A DNA stretch of 64,000 nucleotides from Nostoc sp. NIES-4103. GTDB lineage: Bacteria; Cyanobacteriota; Cyanobacteriia; Cyanobacteriales; Nostocaceae. The stretch spans positions 3,179,019 through 3,243,018 of the forward strand of contig NZ_AP018288.1 in the NCBI RefSeq assembly GCF_002368335.1, read 5' to 3'. Below the pieces are notes generated by a model. That model saw only the letters and a program-made list of their open reading frames with translations, had not been told where the DNA came from and made no database searches. A program made the translations under genes and the position numbers. Shown here piece by piece: positions 24,016 through 32,912 of this stretch; the first letter of the stretch is position 1, and every line of letters starts with the position of its first letter.

Positions 24016-24587
24016 TGTCCTTTAAAATTGTAGTTATCGGGACTTCTTTAGGAGGCTTTTCAGCACTGAAAAATGTATTAGTAGATTTACCACAAGACTT
24101 CCTAGTGCCGATCGCGATCGTGCAACACCGCCACAAAGACTCAGACAAAACCCTAGTAGGATTATTACAAGAGCACACATGTTTACCAATTCGAGAGGTG
24201 GAAGACAAAGACGAAATATTACCAGGACAAATCTACGTGGCACCAGCAGATTATCACTTGTTGGTAGAACCAGGTTATTTTGATTTGTCTATTGATGAGC
24301 CAGTTTGTTATGCTCGACCTTCCATCGATGTGCTGTTTGAATCAGCTGCCGATGTTTATGCCGAACAAGTCATAGGTGTAATCTTGACGGGGGCTAACCA
24401 AGATGGTATGCAAGGTCTAAAGAAAGTGAAAGCACGAGGAGGAATTACTATAGTACAGGAGCCTGCCACGGCTGAAAGCTACATTATGCCACAAGCCGCA
24501 ATTTCCGCTGTTGCAGTAGACTGGATTTTATCACTTTCAGAAATTGCTCCTTTGCTAGTCAACCTTTGTCACTCTATACGGAAATGA
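24015..24587 (+). CDS. CheB-type methylesterase (no receiver domain)
   Basis: The 190-residue protein is a stand-alone CheB catalytic domain. The triad is visible as Ser in VVIGTSLGGFSAL, His in VQHRHKD and Asp in VILTGANQDGMQG. It starts with GTG that overlaps the CheR stop (TAGTG). The regulatory receiver domain of classical CheB is missing, so activity must be controlled otherwise, possibly by the receiver domains of the kinase encoded 4 bp downstream. The three genes form a tight operon. Confidence 0.9.
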   Translation: MSFKIVVIGTSLGGFSALKNVLVDLPQDFLVPIAIVQHRHKDSDKTLVGLLQEHTCLPIREVEDKDEILPGQIYVAPADYHLLVEPGYFDLSIDEPVCYARPSIDVLFESAADVYAEQVIGVILTGANQDGMQGLKKVKARGGITIVQEPATAESYIMPQAAISAVAVDWILSLSEIAPLLVNLCHSIRK

Positions 24588-24591
24588 ACTC

Positions 24592-26697
24592 ATGCAGCCG
24601 GAACCCAAAGTAAACATCCTCCTGGTGGATGATAAACTGGAAAATTTACTGGCACTAGAGGCTATTTTGGAGCGGCTGGGAGAAAAGCTAGTCAGAGCCA
24701 CTTCCGGAGAAGAAGCTTTGAGGTGCTTATTGCATCAGGATTTTGCAGTAATTTTGCTGGATGTGCAAATGCCAGGAATGGATGGCTTTGAAACTGCCAC
24801 CATGATTCGCAGTCGGGGGCGATCACGTCACACTCCCATTATCTTTCTGACTGCCTTTAGCACTAGCGATCAAATGTTGTTCAAAGGCTATGCCTTGGGT
24901 GCAGTTGATTATCTGCTCAAGCCCATAGACCCGAATATTTTAACTTCTAAAGTCACAGTATTTGTCGAACTGTTTAAAAAAACACAAGCAGTCCAGCGAC
25001 AAGCAGCCCAACTCGCAGCAGTCAATGCTGAACTCAAGCAAAGTGAAGAGCGCTTTCGTTCCTTAAGTACCTGCTCCCCTGTGGGCATTTTTGAAATAGA
25101 TACCGAAGGACGTTGTAAGTATACTAATCCCCGTTATCAAGCAATTTGTGGGTTGAGTGCAGCCGAAAGTTTACAAAAGAAGTGGCTAGAATCAGTACAT
25201 CCAGAAGACCGAGAACGAGCGATCGCCACTTGGTCTAACCACATTCGTGAAAGTTGCGAGTACTCAGAAGATTTTCGCTTTCAAAACCCTGACGGTAGTC
25301 TGCGTTGGGTAGAAGTGCGCTCATCACCAATGTTATCTGCTCATGGTGAATTACTGGGATATGTAGGCACCCTCGAAGATATTACCGAACGCAAGCAAGC
25401 CGAAGAAATTCGCGCTCAGGTGATTCGAGAACAAACCGCAAGACAAGAAGCAGAAGCAGCAAATCGCATGAAAGATGAGTTTCTTGCGGTTCTCTCCCAC
25501 GAACTCCGCACACCGTTGACCTCAATGTTGGGTTGGTCAAAAATACTCCGCTCCAAAAAACTGGACGAAACAGCCACCGCCAAAGCTTTGGATGCCATTG
25601 AACGTAATGCTACCTCCCAAGTGCAACTCATTGAAGATATATTGGACGTATCACGGATCATCCGAGGTCAGCTACGGCTGAATTTATCTGCTGTCAATCC
25701 GGTGACTGTAGTCGAGGCCGCCCTAGAAGCAGTGCGTCCCCTAACAGATACGAAAGGTATTCGCATACAGACCATCTTTGATACTAACTTAGGCTCAATC
25801 TGTGGCGATCCAGCTCGTTTGCAGCAAGTAGTCTGGAATTTGCTCACTAATGCTATTAAGTTCACGCCTAAAGGTGGTGATGTCGAAGTTCGGCTGGAAA
25901 GAAAAGAATTGGCTCTTAGGGAAATTCAAGTTACCTCTGCTTCTGTGCCCCTTTGCTTCCATACATCATCCTACGTGCAAATCCAAGTGATTGATACAGG
26001 TATTGGCATCGGCCCTGACTTTTTGCCGAAAGTATTTGAACGTTTTCGCCAAGCAGACAGTACCACAACACGCGCGCACAACGGATTGGGACTAGGACTA
26101 GCGATCGTTCGTCATCTAGTGGAACTCCATGGAGGCACAATTGTGGCAGAAAGTCCAGGACAAGGACAAGGAGCAACCTTTACGGTAAGATTACCACTAA
26201 TGCCACAAGAAAACCAGACGAGCAAGAGTAATGAAGCAGTAGGGCAAGAAAATTCTCCTATTTCCTCCTTGGGTGATAAATCAGCTCCTCTGACTGGATT
26301 AAAAGTGTTAGTTGTGGACGATGAAATTGATAGCCGTAACTTTCTCGCCTTTATGTTTGAGGAATATGGAGCGATCGCCACTGCTGTAGGATCAGTGGAT
26401 GCTGCACTAGCAGTTCTAGAACAATTAAAACCGGATATTTTGATTAGCGACATCGGTATGTCAGAGCAAGACGGTTACACCCTGATTGCGAAATTACGCT
26501 CCTTAGAACCGGAAAAAGGAGGACATATACCAGCGATCGCTTTAACTGCATATTCCCGCGAAGAAGACCGCCTACAAGCCCTTTCCGTCGGATTTCAACA
26601 GCATTTATCTAAACCCATTGACCCCAGCAAGTTAATTGCAGTGGTTGCACATGTTTTGAAATTACCTCCTACCTTGCCAATAAGCGTTTCTAGCTAA
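24592..26697 (+). CDS. Hybrid histidine kinase REC-PAS-HisKA-HATPase-REC
   Basis: The 701-residue protein starts with a receiver domain (residues 8-120, phospho-acceptor Asp57 in LLDVQMPGMDGFE). A short coiled linker and a PAS/PAC domain (about 155-270) follow. HisKA has His303 in VLSHELRTPL, and the HATPase domain has boxes LLTNAIKFTPKG, DTGIGIG and GLGLGLAIV. A second receiver ends the protein (about 565-685, Asp620 in ILISDIGMSEQDG). No membrane segment is present, so it senses inside the cell. It is the last gene of the CheR-CheB operon. Together they look like a methylation-linked phosphorelay without chemoreceptor; the outputs are unknown. Confidence 0.92.
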   Translation: MQPEPKVNILLVDDKLENLLALEAILERLGEKLVRATSGEEALRCLLHQDFAVILLDVQMPGMDGFETATMIRSRGRSRHTPIIFLTAFSTSDQMLFKGYALGAVDYLLKPIDPNILTSKVTVFVELFKKTQAVQRQAAQLAAVNAELKQSEERFRSLSTCSPVGIFEIDTEGRCKYTNPRYQAICGLSAAESLQKKWLESVHPEDRERAIATWSNHIRESCEYSEDFRFQNPDGSLRWVEVRSSPMLSAHGELLGYVGTLEDITERKQAEEIRAQVIREQTARQEAEAANRMKDEFLAVLSHELRTPLTSMLGWSKILRSKKLDETATAKALDAIERNATSQVQLIEDILDVSRIIRGQLRLNLSAVNPVTVVEAALEAVRPLTDTKGIRIQTIFDTNLGSICGDPARLQQVVWNLLTNAIKFTPKGGDVEVRLERKELALREIQVTSASVPLCFHTSSYVQIQVIDTGIGIGPDFLPKVFERFRQADSTTTRAHNGLGLGLAIVRHLVELHGGTIVAESPGQGQGATFTVRLPLMPQENQTSKSNEAVGQENSPISSLGDKSAPLTGLKVLVVDDEIDSRNFLAFMFEEYGAIATAVGSVDAALAVLEQLKPDILISDIGMSEQDGYTLIAKLRSLEPEKGGHIPAIALTAYSREEDRLQALSVGFQQHLSKPIDPSKLIAVVAHVLKLPPTLPISVSS

Positions 26698-27276
26698 TTG
26701 GGTTGAGGCTTGTTTATGGTCAAAAATGTTTAAGTCCCGTTAGTTGAACGCATTCAGCTACATGGGGAAATTCGCTCGTATGGGGCTTGAATGAACCGAT
26801 TTCAAGATTTGAGGTTGGCAATAGTTGCTCACTCGCTCCTATTGGCACATGCTAGCAACTGCAAAAAATTGGGCTAATGGTGCTGCTCGATTTTTTCTTT
26901 TCTGCTCTTTTCATTACCCAGTGTAGTATGTGTGAAAATACCTTTTCGCTTTAATTTTTATATTTTTTATTGGTAGTATATTTTACATCTTTTAATTTTT
27001 GTCCTATTTAGTGGAAGTGTTTTTTTTGAAGAAGAATTCAGGAGTCAGAATTCAGGAGTCAGAATCACTCTTCGTCGGGGATTGGTGACCCGCGACTGAT
27101 TTAAGACCTCCCTCACGGGTTCGCCAGTTTCCCATCTCGGCAGAGCCAAGACGGGAACTGGACTCACCAAATCATAGATTTGGAGAGGGTTTTAAACCCG
27201 TTTATTCATCCGCGGCTTCGCACAGAATTCAATTTCTTATTCTGGCGACTGACGCCTCTATTCTGTTTGATAAAAT
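26698..27276. other. Intergenic, repeats and AT-rich sequence
   Basis: Contains two copies of aattcaggagtcag near 27035-27063 and a G/C-rich dispersed repeat with inverted parts (gttcgccagtttcccatctcgg... / ...gggaactggactcacc) at about 27119-27177. No intact gene is seen. Confidence 0.4.
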
Positions 27277-27560
27277 TTAAAATGGCTCAGACCATCGCTT
27301 AACTAAAACCTCCCCAAAACTGCTATCAGGGCTTGCGTGCAGATATTTACTCGTAGTATCCAAACTTGTATACCCAAGAGTAGCCTAAACTAAATGCACC
27401 GGAACACCTTCATCCAAAGCATGGGTAGCGTGACTGTGCCTAAACCATTGGGCTAAAACATTCATGGCATTCTCTAATGACGCCGCCGCCCGATCGCCCT
27501 CTAGCGACAGCCGCGCATGGTTTCCCAACAGCCGCGAAAGTGTCCGTCGTGCAGAGAAAG
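27277..27560 (-). pseudogene. Remnant of a tyrosine recombinase (C-terminal part)
   Basis: The minus-strand frame reads the end of a phage-type integrase: AQWFRHSHATHALDEG (the R-H-S-H-A-T-H box), then VPVHLV, a TAG stop at 27385-27387, and ATLGYTSLDTTSKYLHA with the nucleophile Tyr. It ends at TAA 27277-27279. In functional relatives the stop position is usually Gln, so one C-to-T change can explain it. The N-terminal core-binding domain is absent. It marks an old integration site. Confidence 0.75.
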
Positions 27561-27666
27561 ATTTAAAAATAGAGACTTTTGCAGGAGGTTTAATCTAGTT
27601 AGATACTCTTAGAGTGGGAAGAGAGTAGTTAAGTTTAAGACTGGAAACTAAAATAGGTGAGAAAAG

Positions 27667-27843
27667 ATGAATAAGACGCTTGTATCAATTTTAATGTTTG
27701 CATTTTTACTGTTGTTTATTGTCTCTCCCTTTGCTGCCCTTTCTGGTTTAATGCTTGTTTCAGTAGTTGCAGGGCTTTTGTTTGTATTCAATAATTTGCT
27801 GCAAGTGATTATTCATCATGAAACAGATTCCAATTCACCATAA
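27667..27843 (+). CDS. 58-residue membrane protein
   Basis: The open frame starts with ATG at 27667 after the purine-rich aataggtgagaaaag. It encodes 58 residues with two closely spaced hydrophobic segments (LVSILMFAFLLLFIV and LSGLMLVSVVAGLLFVF) and a short polar tail HHETDSNSP. Codon use is normal for the region. It stands alone between the recombinase remnant and the convergent rexT gene. The function is unknown. It could be a small hairpin membrane protein. The length and ribosome site support it being real. Confidence 0.55.
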   Translation: MNKTLVSILMFAFLLLFIVSPFAALSGLMLVSVVAGLLFVFNNLLQVIIHHETDSNSP

Positions 27844-27891
27844 AACAAATTGCTGTTTTACGTATTAATGCGGTAATTTTCAGAAAAATAC

Positions 27892-28257
27892 TTACCTATC
27901 GCTCTGTCTTTGCACTACTTTGACAGGAACTTTTGACTGATTACATATCATCAATGGTTGAGCCGATCGCAACACCGCATCTAACAACCCTGGAAACAGC
28001 GCCTCTAAATCTTCACGTCGCAACTGATTAATGTGTTGTGTCCCTTCTTTATGAGTCAAGACTACCCCCGACTCCCGTAAAATCTTGAAGTGATTGGACA
28101 TGGTAGACTTGGCGATCGCAAAATCAAACTCAGCACAGCACTGCTCACCCTTAGTCGCTAGCAAGCGTACTATCTCTAGCCTTACTGGGTCGCCTAACGC
28201 ATATAGCACTCCCGGTAAAGAAATGTTTTTTCGGTCTGGATGATATAAGAATCTCAT
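27892..28257 (-). CDS. rexT: Redox-sensing ArsR-family repressor, RexT-like
   Basis: The 121-residue winged-helix protein belongs to the ArsR family. The helices ALGDPVRLEIVRLLATKG and KSTMSNHFKILRESGVV form the HTH, and the wing is VLTHKEGTQH. It has adjacent cysteines at positions 40 and 41. In Anabaena RexT, from memory of the published work, Cys40-Cys41 form a disulfide on oxidation that releases DNA and induces the divergently transcribed trxA2. Here too a thioredoxin gene lies divergently 80 bp away, with a perfect palindrome between. I therefore infer a peroxide-sensing repressor of trxA, and possibly of the detoxification genes behind it. Confidence 0.85.
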   Translation of the reverse strand: MRFLYHPDRKNISLPGVLYALGDPVRLEIVRLLATKGEQCCAEFDFAIAKSTMSNHFKILRESGVVLTHKEGTQHINQLRREDLEALFPGLLDAVLRSAQPLMICNQSKVPVKVVQRQSDR

Positions 28258-28295
28258 ATTTGCATTATCTCTTAAAATCGACTATATTTTAATTA

Positions 28296-28310
28296 TTCGA
28301 TATTATCGAA
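28296..28310. promoter_or_regulatory. Candidate RexT operator
   Basis: TTCGATA-T-TATCGAA is a perfect 15-bp palindrome around a central T. It sits between rexT and trxA, 27 bp before the trxA start. ArsR-family dimers bind palindromes of this size. The assignment is from position and symmetry only. Confidence 0.65.
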
Positions 28311-28337
28311 CAATAGAATTAAATCAGGAAGGCAATT

Positions 28338-28670
28338 ATGTCATCCATTACAAATGTCACAGAAGCCACATTTAAACCAGAAGTCCTAGAAAGTGAAATT
28401 CCAGTATTAGTAGACTTTTGGGCGCCTTGGTGCGGCCCTTGTCGGATGGTGGCTCCGGTTGTAGATGAAGTTGCTGCTGAATACGAAGGACAGGTGAAAG
28501 TGGTGAAGCTGAACACAGATCAAAATCCCACAATTGCCAGCCATTATGGAATTCGCAGTATTCCCACGCTGATGGTATTTAAAGGAGGGAGACAAGTCGA
28601 TACAGTCGTGGGTGCAGTACCGAAAACCACCTTGACTAAGACTCTAGCACAGCATATTCAAGAAAGTTAG
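28338..28670 (+). CDS. trxA: Thioredoxin (TrxA2-like)
   Basis: The 110-residue protein is a classical thioredoxin. The active site WCGPC is at residues 31-35, preceded by LVDFWAP, and the cis-proline is in RSIPTLMVFKGG. It reduces disulfides of cytosolic target proteins and receives electrons from thioredoxin reductase. The ribosome site is aatcaggaaggcaatt. Its position divergent from the RexT-like repressor points to induction under oxidative stress. The downstream genes are separated by a repeat tract, so transcription may not be polycistronic. Confidence 0.94.
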   Translation: MSSITNVTEATFKPEVLESEIPVLVDFWAPWCGPCRMVAPVVDEVAAEYEGQVKVVKLNTDQNPTIASHYGIRSIPTLMVFKGGRQVDTVVGAVPKTTLTKTLAQHIQES

Positions 28671-28906
28671 TAGAGAGGCAGGGGGGATGGGGAGATAGGG
28701 AGATGGGGAGCAGGGGGGATGGGGAGCAGGGGCAATAGTTTTTCCCAATTCCCAATTCCCCTTCGGGTGACGCTCCTTCGTCGCTAACGCTACGAAGATC
28801 GCCAGTCGCTCATGGGGGAAACCCCCTCTTGGCCGCGCTGGCTCACCAATTCCCAATTCCCAATTCCCAATTCCCAATTCCATATACTCTATTTAAAGAT
28901 GTAACC
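28671..28906. repeat. Repeat tracts between trxA and the OYE gene
   Basis: ggggagatgggg and gcaggggggatgggg repeats (28675-28735) are followed by cccaattccc repeats. They flank a copy of the dispersed G/C-rich block (gacgctccttcgtcgc...ctggctcacc) at about 28765-28850. Confidence 0.65.
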
Positions 28907-30019
28907 ATGAGTACTGATATCAACTTATTTTCTCCCTATCAATTGGGGAACTTGGAACTACCCAACCGTATAGTGATGGCTCCCTTAACCCGAAACAGGG
29001 CAGGGCAGGGAAATGTGCCACACCAACTGAATGCCACCTACTATGCTCAACGGGCTTCCGCTGGACTAATCATTTCTGAAGCGACTCAGGTTGCTCCTAC
29101 TGGACAAGGGTATCCTCAAACACCAGGAATTCATTCACAAGAACAGGTAGCTGGTTGGAAGTTGGTGACTGATGCTGTACATCAACAGGGAGGGCGAATC
29201 TTTCTGCAACTATGGCATGTAGGCAGAATTTCTCACCCGGATTTGCAACCCAATGGAGAATTACCTGTAGCGCCTTCTGCTATTACTCCTAAAGGTGAGG
29301 CTTCAACCTATGAAGGGCCAAAACCCTTTGTGACTCCCCGTCCATTAGAAACTTCGGAAATACCAGCAATTGTAGAACAGTACCGTCAAGGCGCAGCCAA
29401 TGCCCTAGCGGCTGGCTTTGATGGGGTGGAAATTCACAGTGCCAATGGTTATTTACTTGACCAATTTCTCCGGGATGGCACTAATCAGCGCACAGATAAG
29501 TATGGAGGCAGTATTGAGAATCGCGCCCGACTGCTATTAGAGGTGACAGAGGCAGTAACTAGTGTGTGGGGTGCTAAACAAGTGGGAGTACGCCTTTCTC
29601 CTAGTGGAACGTTTAACGACATGCGTGACTCCAATCCATTGGAAACCTTTGGTTATGTAGCCCAAGCACTGAACCAGTTTGATTTAGCCTACCTACATAT
29701 TTTTGAAGCGATAGACGCAGACATCAGACATGGTACAACAGTCGTGCCAACCAGTCATTTGCGCGATCGCTATACAGGTACAATTATAGTCAATGGCGGT
29801 TATACCGATGAAAAAGCTAATACTGTCCTAGCAAACAAAGCAGCAGATTTGGTTGCCTTTGGTACTCTATTTATATCTAATCCCGATTTACCCCAGCGCT
29901 TGGCTGTTAATGCACCGCTCAATCAGCCAGACCAATCAACTTTTTATGGTGGTGGGGAAAAAGGATATACAGACTATCCATTTTGGTCAACTGCTAGCGA
30001 ACAAGTAGGGATTTCCTAA
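28907..30019 (+). CDS. Old yellow enzyme / alkene reductase
   Basis: The ATG at 28907 gives 370 residues; longer frames start inside the repeat tract. The family pattern is clear: INLFSPYQLGNLELPNRIVMAPLTR at the start (cited in part), YYAQRASAGLIISEATQV, LQLWHVGR and FDGVEIHSANGYLLDQFL. Near the end, LRDRYTGTIIVNGGYT and DLVAFGTLFISNPDLP supply the FMN phosphate site. These NADPH flavoenzymes reduce activated C=C bonds, nitroesters and quinone-like electrophiles. They act in the cytosol. Together with the adjacent nitroreductase, SDR, glutathione transferase and exporter this suggests electrophile detoxification. Confidence 0.92.
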   Translation: MSTDINLFSPYQLGNLELPNRIVMAPLTRNRAGQGNVPHQLNATYYAQRASAGLIISEATQVAPTGQGYPQTPGIHSQEQVAGWKLVTDAVHQQGGRIFLQLWHVGRISHPDLQPNGELPVAPSAITPKGEASTYEGPKPFVTPRPLETSEIPAIVEQYRQGAANALAAGFDGVEIHSANGYLLDQFLRDGTNQRTDKYGGSIENRARLLLEVTEAVTSVWGAKQVGVRLSPSGTFNDMRDSNPLETFGYVAQALNQFDLAYLHIFEAIDADIRHGTTVVPTSHLRDRYTGTIIVNGGYTDEKANTVLANKAADLVAFGTLFISNPDLPQRLAVNAPLNQPDQSTFYGGGEKGYTDYPFWSTASEQVGIS

Positions 30020-30322
30020 TACCAACTTTGGATTTTGGGTTGCACCAAAAAAGTGCTGTCAGCGTAAATTGGATTTTGGCTTTACAATCTTTATTGCAAG
30101 GCTGTTTGAGGAATTTCAAGCAATACTAAGCTGTTCTACATCAAGATTGCATATTTAATTGTGTTGACTGATGATTGTCATCAGTAATCGATCAAAGACC
30201 TGCTTTTTTCAAAGACGCTACGTGAACACGAATAATTATGCAATGAATATGTGTTTAGCTTAATTATCTCAGTTTGATAGAATTCCTGGCTCGTCAAATT
30301 CAAATTAAATTAGGAGAATCTC
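30020..30322. other. Intergenic with a hairpin
   Basis: ACTGATGA (30167-30174) pairs with TCATCAGT (30178-30185). The surrounding gcatatttaattgtgttgactgatga resembles the terminator region behind glnB. The right part is AT-rich and probably holds the nitroreductase promoter. Confidence 0.4.
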
Positions 30323-30988
30323 ATGAGTGCTATCACCCAAACTCAACCTTTAGATGTACCCAGTGCGATCGCTCAGCGACGTTCCATCAAAACTTTTAAA
30401 ACAGACCCCATCGCCCCAGAACTACTTAAGCAATTGGTTGAGTTGACTGTGGCTGCACCCAGCAGTTTTAATATCCAGGATTGGCAAATTGTTCTTGTTC
30501 AAGATGAAGCTCAAAAGGCAGCACTTGCAGCAGCATCTTGGAATCAACAGCAAATAGTCCAAGCACCGGTTACATTTGTCTTTGCTGCCGATCCTACAGT
30601 AGGTGAAAAAGACTTGACCCCAATTTTTGAGCAAGGACTCCAGACAGGTGCATGGAATGAAAAGACTGTCAAGTATTTTGAAAGTGCCATTCCCCAATTC
30701 CAAACAGCGCTAGGAGATAAACGACGGGAGTACGCCATCAAAGATGCCATAATTGCAGCCACCCATTTAGTATTAGCAGCAGAAAGTTTGGGGTTATCTA
30801 CTTGCTTTATGAACGGCTGGATTGAAGAAAAAGTCAAAGAAGTGATTGGTGCAGCCGATAATCCAGATTTAGCGATCGCCGTTTTGGTTCCCGTTGGCTA
30901 TGCATCAGAACCACGCTTGAATCCTGGTCGCTTGCCATTTTCCTACAACGTATCTGTTGACAGAATCGGTAATCCATATCAGGGTTAG
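30323..30988 (+). CDS. Nitroreductase-family protein
   Basis: This 221-residue FMN protein of the nitroreductase superfamily begins with SAIAQRRSIKTFKTDPI and has LVELTVAAPSSFNIQDWQIV at the FMN site. AATHLVLAAESLGLSTCFMNGW and AVLVPVGYASE complete the signature. Such enzymes reduce nitroaromatics, quinones or other oxidised substrates with NAD(P)H. The ribosome site taggagaatctc is good. It lies between the old yellow enzyme and the SDR in the same direction. The substrate is unknown. Confidence 0.88.
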   Translation: MSAITQTQPLDVPSAIAQRRSIKTFKTDPIAPELLKQLVELTVAAPSSFNIQDWQIVLVQDEAQKAALAAASWNQQQIVQAPVTFVFAADPTVGEKDLTPIFEQGLQTGAWNEKTVKYFESAIPQFQTALGDKRREYAIKDAIIAATHLVLAAESLGLSTCFMNGWIEEKVKEVIGAADNPDLAIAVLVPVGYASEPRLNPGRLPFSYNVSVDRIGNPYQG

Positions 30989-30989
30989 T

Positions 30990-31246
30990 TCTGAGATGAG
31001 GGGATGAGGGAGATGGGGTGATGAGGGAGATGGGGGAGATGAGGGAGATGAGGGAAGCTTAGCACTTGAAGTTTAAAACTCAGAGGTTTAAGTTTCAGCC
31101 TCAAAACCTCAAACTTCGACTTGAAAAGCTTGAACTTCCTCATCTCATCAATGCCCCATTCCCCATTCCCTATTCCCCATTGCCCCTTATCCCCAGAGGG
31201 GGCCCCGAGTTCCCCATTCCCCATTCCCCATGTAAAAATTAAATCC
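30990..31246. repeat. Short tandem repeat tracts before the SDR gene
   Basis: gagggagatggggtgatgagggagatggggg repeats in the first 70 bp, then cccattccccattccc tracts up to 31231. The frame extending upstream from the SDR start is an artefact of these repeats. Confidence 0.65.
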
Positions 31247-31936
31247 ATGCCAACAACAGCTTTAATTGTCGGAGCAGGTAGTGGACTTAGTGCTTCTTTA
31301 GCTCGCTTGTTTGTGAAAGAGGGAATTAGTGTAGCTTTAGCAGCTCGCCAAATTGAGAAACTCACTCAACTTAGTAGTGAAATTGGAGCGGTCAGTTTTG
31401 CAGCTGATGTCTCAAAACCAGACGAAGTGCAGCAGTTATTTAATGATGTTGACAATAAACTGGGTTCAGTGAATATTGTCGTTTACAATCCCAGTTACCG
31501 AGTGCGAGGCCCCCTTGTGGATTTAGACCCAACCGAGGTAGCAAAAACTCTAGATATAACTGCTTACGGTGGCTTTTTGGTTGCTCAAGCTGCTGCAAAA
31601 AGGATGTTGCAGCAGGGGAATGGTGCTATCTTTTTTACCGGAGCCTCAGCCAGTGTGAAAGGTTATCCTCAGTCTGCACCCTTTGCTATGGGTAAGTTTG
31701 CACTACGTGGTTTGGCTCAAAGTATTGCCCGTGAACTAGCACCAAAGAATATTCATGTAGCGCATTTCGTCATTGATGGTGCTATTCGTTCAGCAGTACG
31801 CCCAGATCCAGCAGACAAACCTGATAGTACTCTTGATCCGGATGCGATCGCTCAAACTTACCTGAGCATACTACGTCAACCCCGCAGTGCTTGGACATGG
31901 GAAGTTGAATTAAGACCTTGGGTTGAGCATTTTTAG
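31247..31936 (+). CDS. Short-chain dehydrogenase/reductase-like protein
   Basis: The ATG at 31247 gives 229 residues with the NAD(P) motif ALIVGAGSGLSASLARLF. FFTGASASVKGY is the strand carrying the catalytic Ser. The active site motif reads P-F-A-M-G-K, so the usual YxxxK has Phe in place of Tyr. I recall close relatives with the same FAMGKFALRGLAQS, so this is probably a conserved subfamily trait and not a local mutation. Activity as a standard dehydrogenase is then doubtful. It lies in a run of detoxification-type genes on the plus strand. Confidence 0.85.
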   Translation: MPTTALIVGAGSGLSASLARLFVKEGISVALAARQIEKLTQLSSEIGAVSFAADVSKPDEVQQLFNDVDNKLGSVNIVVYNPSYRVRGPLVDLDPTEVAKTLDITAYGGFLVAQAAAKRMLQQGNGAIFFTGASASVKGYPQSAPFAMGKFALRGLAQSIARELAPKNIHVAHFVIDGAIRSAVRPDPADKPDSTLDPDAIAQTYLSILRQPRSAWTWEVELRPWVEHF

Positions 31937-32094
31937 ATAGGGGAGATGAAGGGGTTCTAAATCGCGATCGCACTTTTGCTCCCGTATCTACCTAAATTTT
32001 ATCAATAGTTCGGAAACCTATAGCGATCGCCTGAACGCGCATCACCAAGTTAACCGTGTTTCCACTGGATTAAACACTGTTGGAGAAATAAACT
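31937..32094. other. Short intergenic before the GST gene
   Basis: Contains two HIP1-like sites (gcgatcgc near 31963 and 32022) and a possible ribosome site (tggagaaataaac) before the glutathione transferase start. No hairpin stands out. Confidence 0.35.
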
Positions 32095-32793
32095 ATGATT
32101 GACCTTTACTATTGGACAACTCCAAACGGTCATAAAATCACCATATTCCTAGAAGAAGTCGGCTTACCTTACAAAATTATTCCTGTAAATATTGGTGCTG
32201 GAGAACAGTTTCAGCCGGAATTTCTCCAGATTTCTCCCAATAATCGCATCCCGGCAATAGTTGACCATGAACCAGCTACCAAAGGTGGGCCGATTTCAGT
32301 TTTTGAGTCTGGTGCAATCTTACTGTATTTGGCAGAAAAAACCGGAAAATTGATACCGCAAGATTTGCGCTTACGCGCTGAAGTTCTTCAGTGGTTATTC
32401 TGGCAAATGGCAGGTTTGGGGCCAATGGCAGGACAAAACCACCACTTTAGCAACTATGCACCCGAAAAAATTGACTATGCCATTAACCGCTATGTGAATG
32501 AGACAGGACGCTTATACGCGGTGCTAGATAAGCGACTAGCAGATAGAGAGTTTCTAGCTGGTGATTATTCCATCGCGGACATTGCTGCTTATCCTTGGAT
32601 TGTCCCCTATGAACGCCAAAGCCAAAAGCTAGAAGATTTTCCCAACCTGAAGCGCCACTTTGAAACAATTAAAGCGCGTCCAGCAACAATTCGCGCGTAT
32701 GAGAAGGCAGAAGCATTCAAAAATCAGACGCTAGATATGGAAAAGTCGCGGGAGTTATTATTTAACCAATCTGCAAAAACAATTCAGCGTTGA
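32095..32793 (+). CDS. Glutathione S-transferase, YfcG/Ure2-like
   Basis: The 232-residue protein has the N-terminal thioredoxin fold starting IDLYYWTTPNGHKITIFLEE. The cis-proline segment NNRIPAIVD and the glutathione-binding VFESGAILLYLAEKTG follow. The C-terminal helical domain includes FLAGDYSIADIAAYPWI. The T-x-N-G-x-K start is typical of the YfcG/Ure2-like group, which tends to act as disulfide-bond reductase or glutathione peroxidase rather than a conjugating transferase. It is cytosolic. The gene context is redox defence. Confidence 0.9.
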   Translation: MIDLYYWTTPNGHKITIFLEEVGLPYKIIPVNIGAGEQFQPEFLQISPNNRIPAIVDHEPATKGGPISVFESGAILLYLAEKTGKLIPQDLRLRAEVLQWLFWQMAGLGPMAGQNHHFSNYAPEKIDYAINRYVNETGRLYAVLDKRLADREFLAGDYSIADIAAYPWIVPYERQSQKLEDFPNLKRHFETIKARPATIRAYEKAEAFKNQTLDMEKSRELLFNQSAKTIQR

Positions 32794-32797
32794 ACTG

Positions 32798-32912
32798 TAC
32801 TAGTGGCGTGACAAGGCTAAAATAGTGGATTAACGAACCGCACCAGGCGCAGAGAACACAGAGATATTAGAAAAAATTTATGCACTAAATTAGTTTGGTC
32901 ACGCCACTAGTA
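32798..32912. repeat. MITE-like element with 15-bp perfect inverted repeats
   Basis: TACTAGTGGCGTGAC at 32798-32812 and its exact complement at 32898-32912 enclose about 85 bp. The interior aaggctaaaat and tatgcactaaatta segments recur directly to the right (32920-33027), so a second, truncated relative may be fused to it. Confidence 0.75.
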
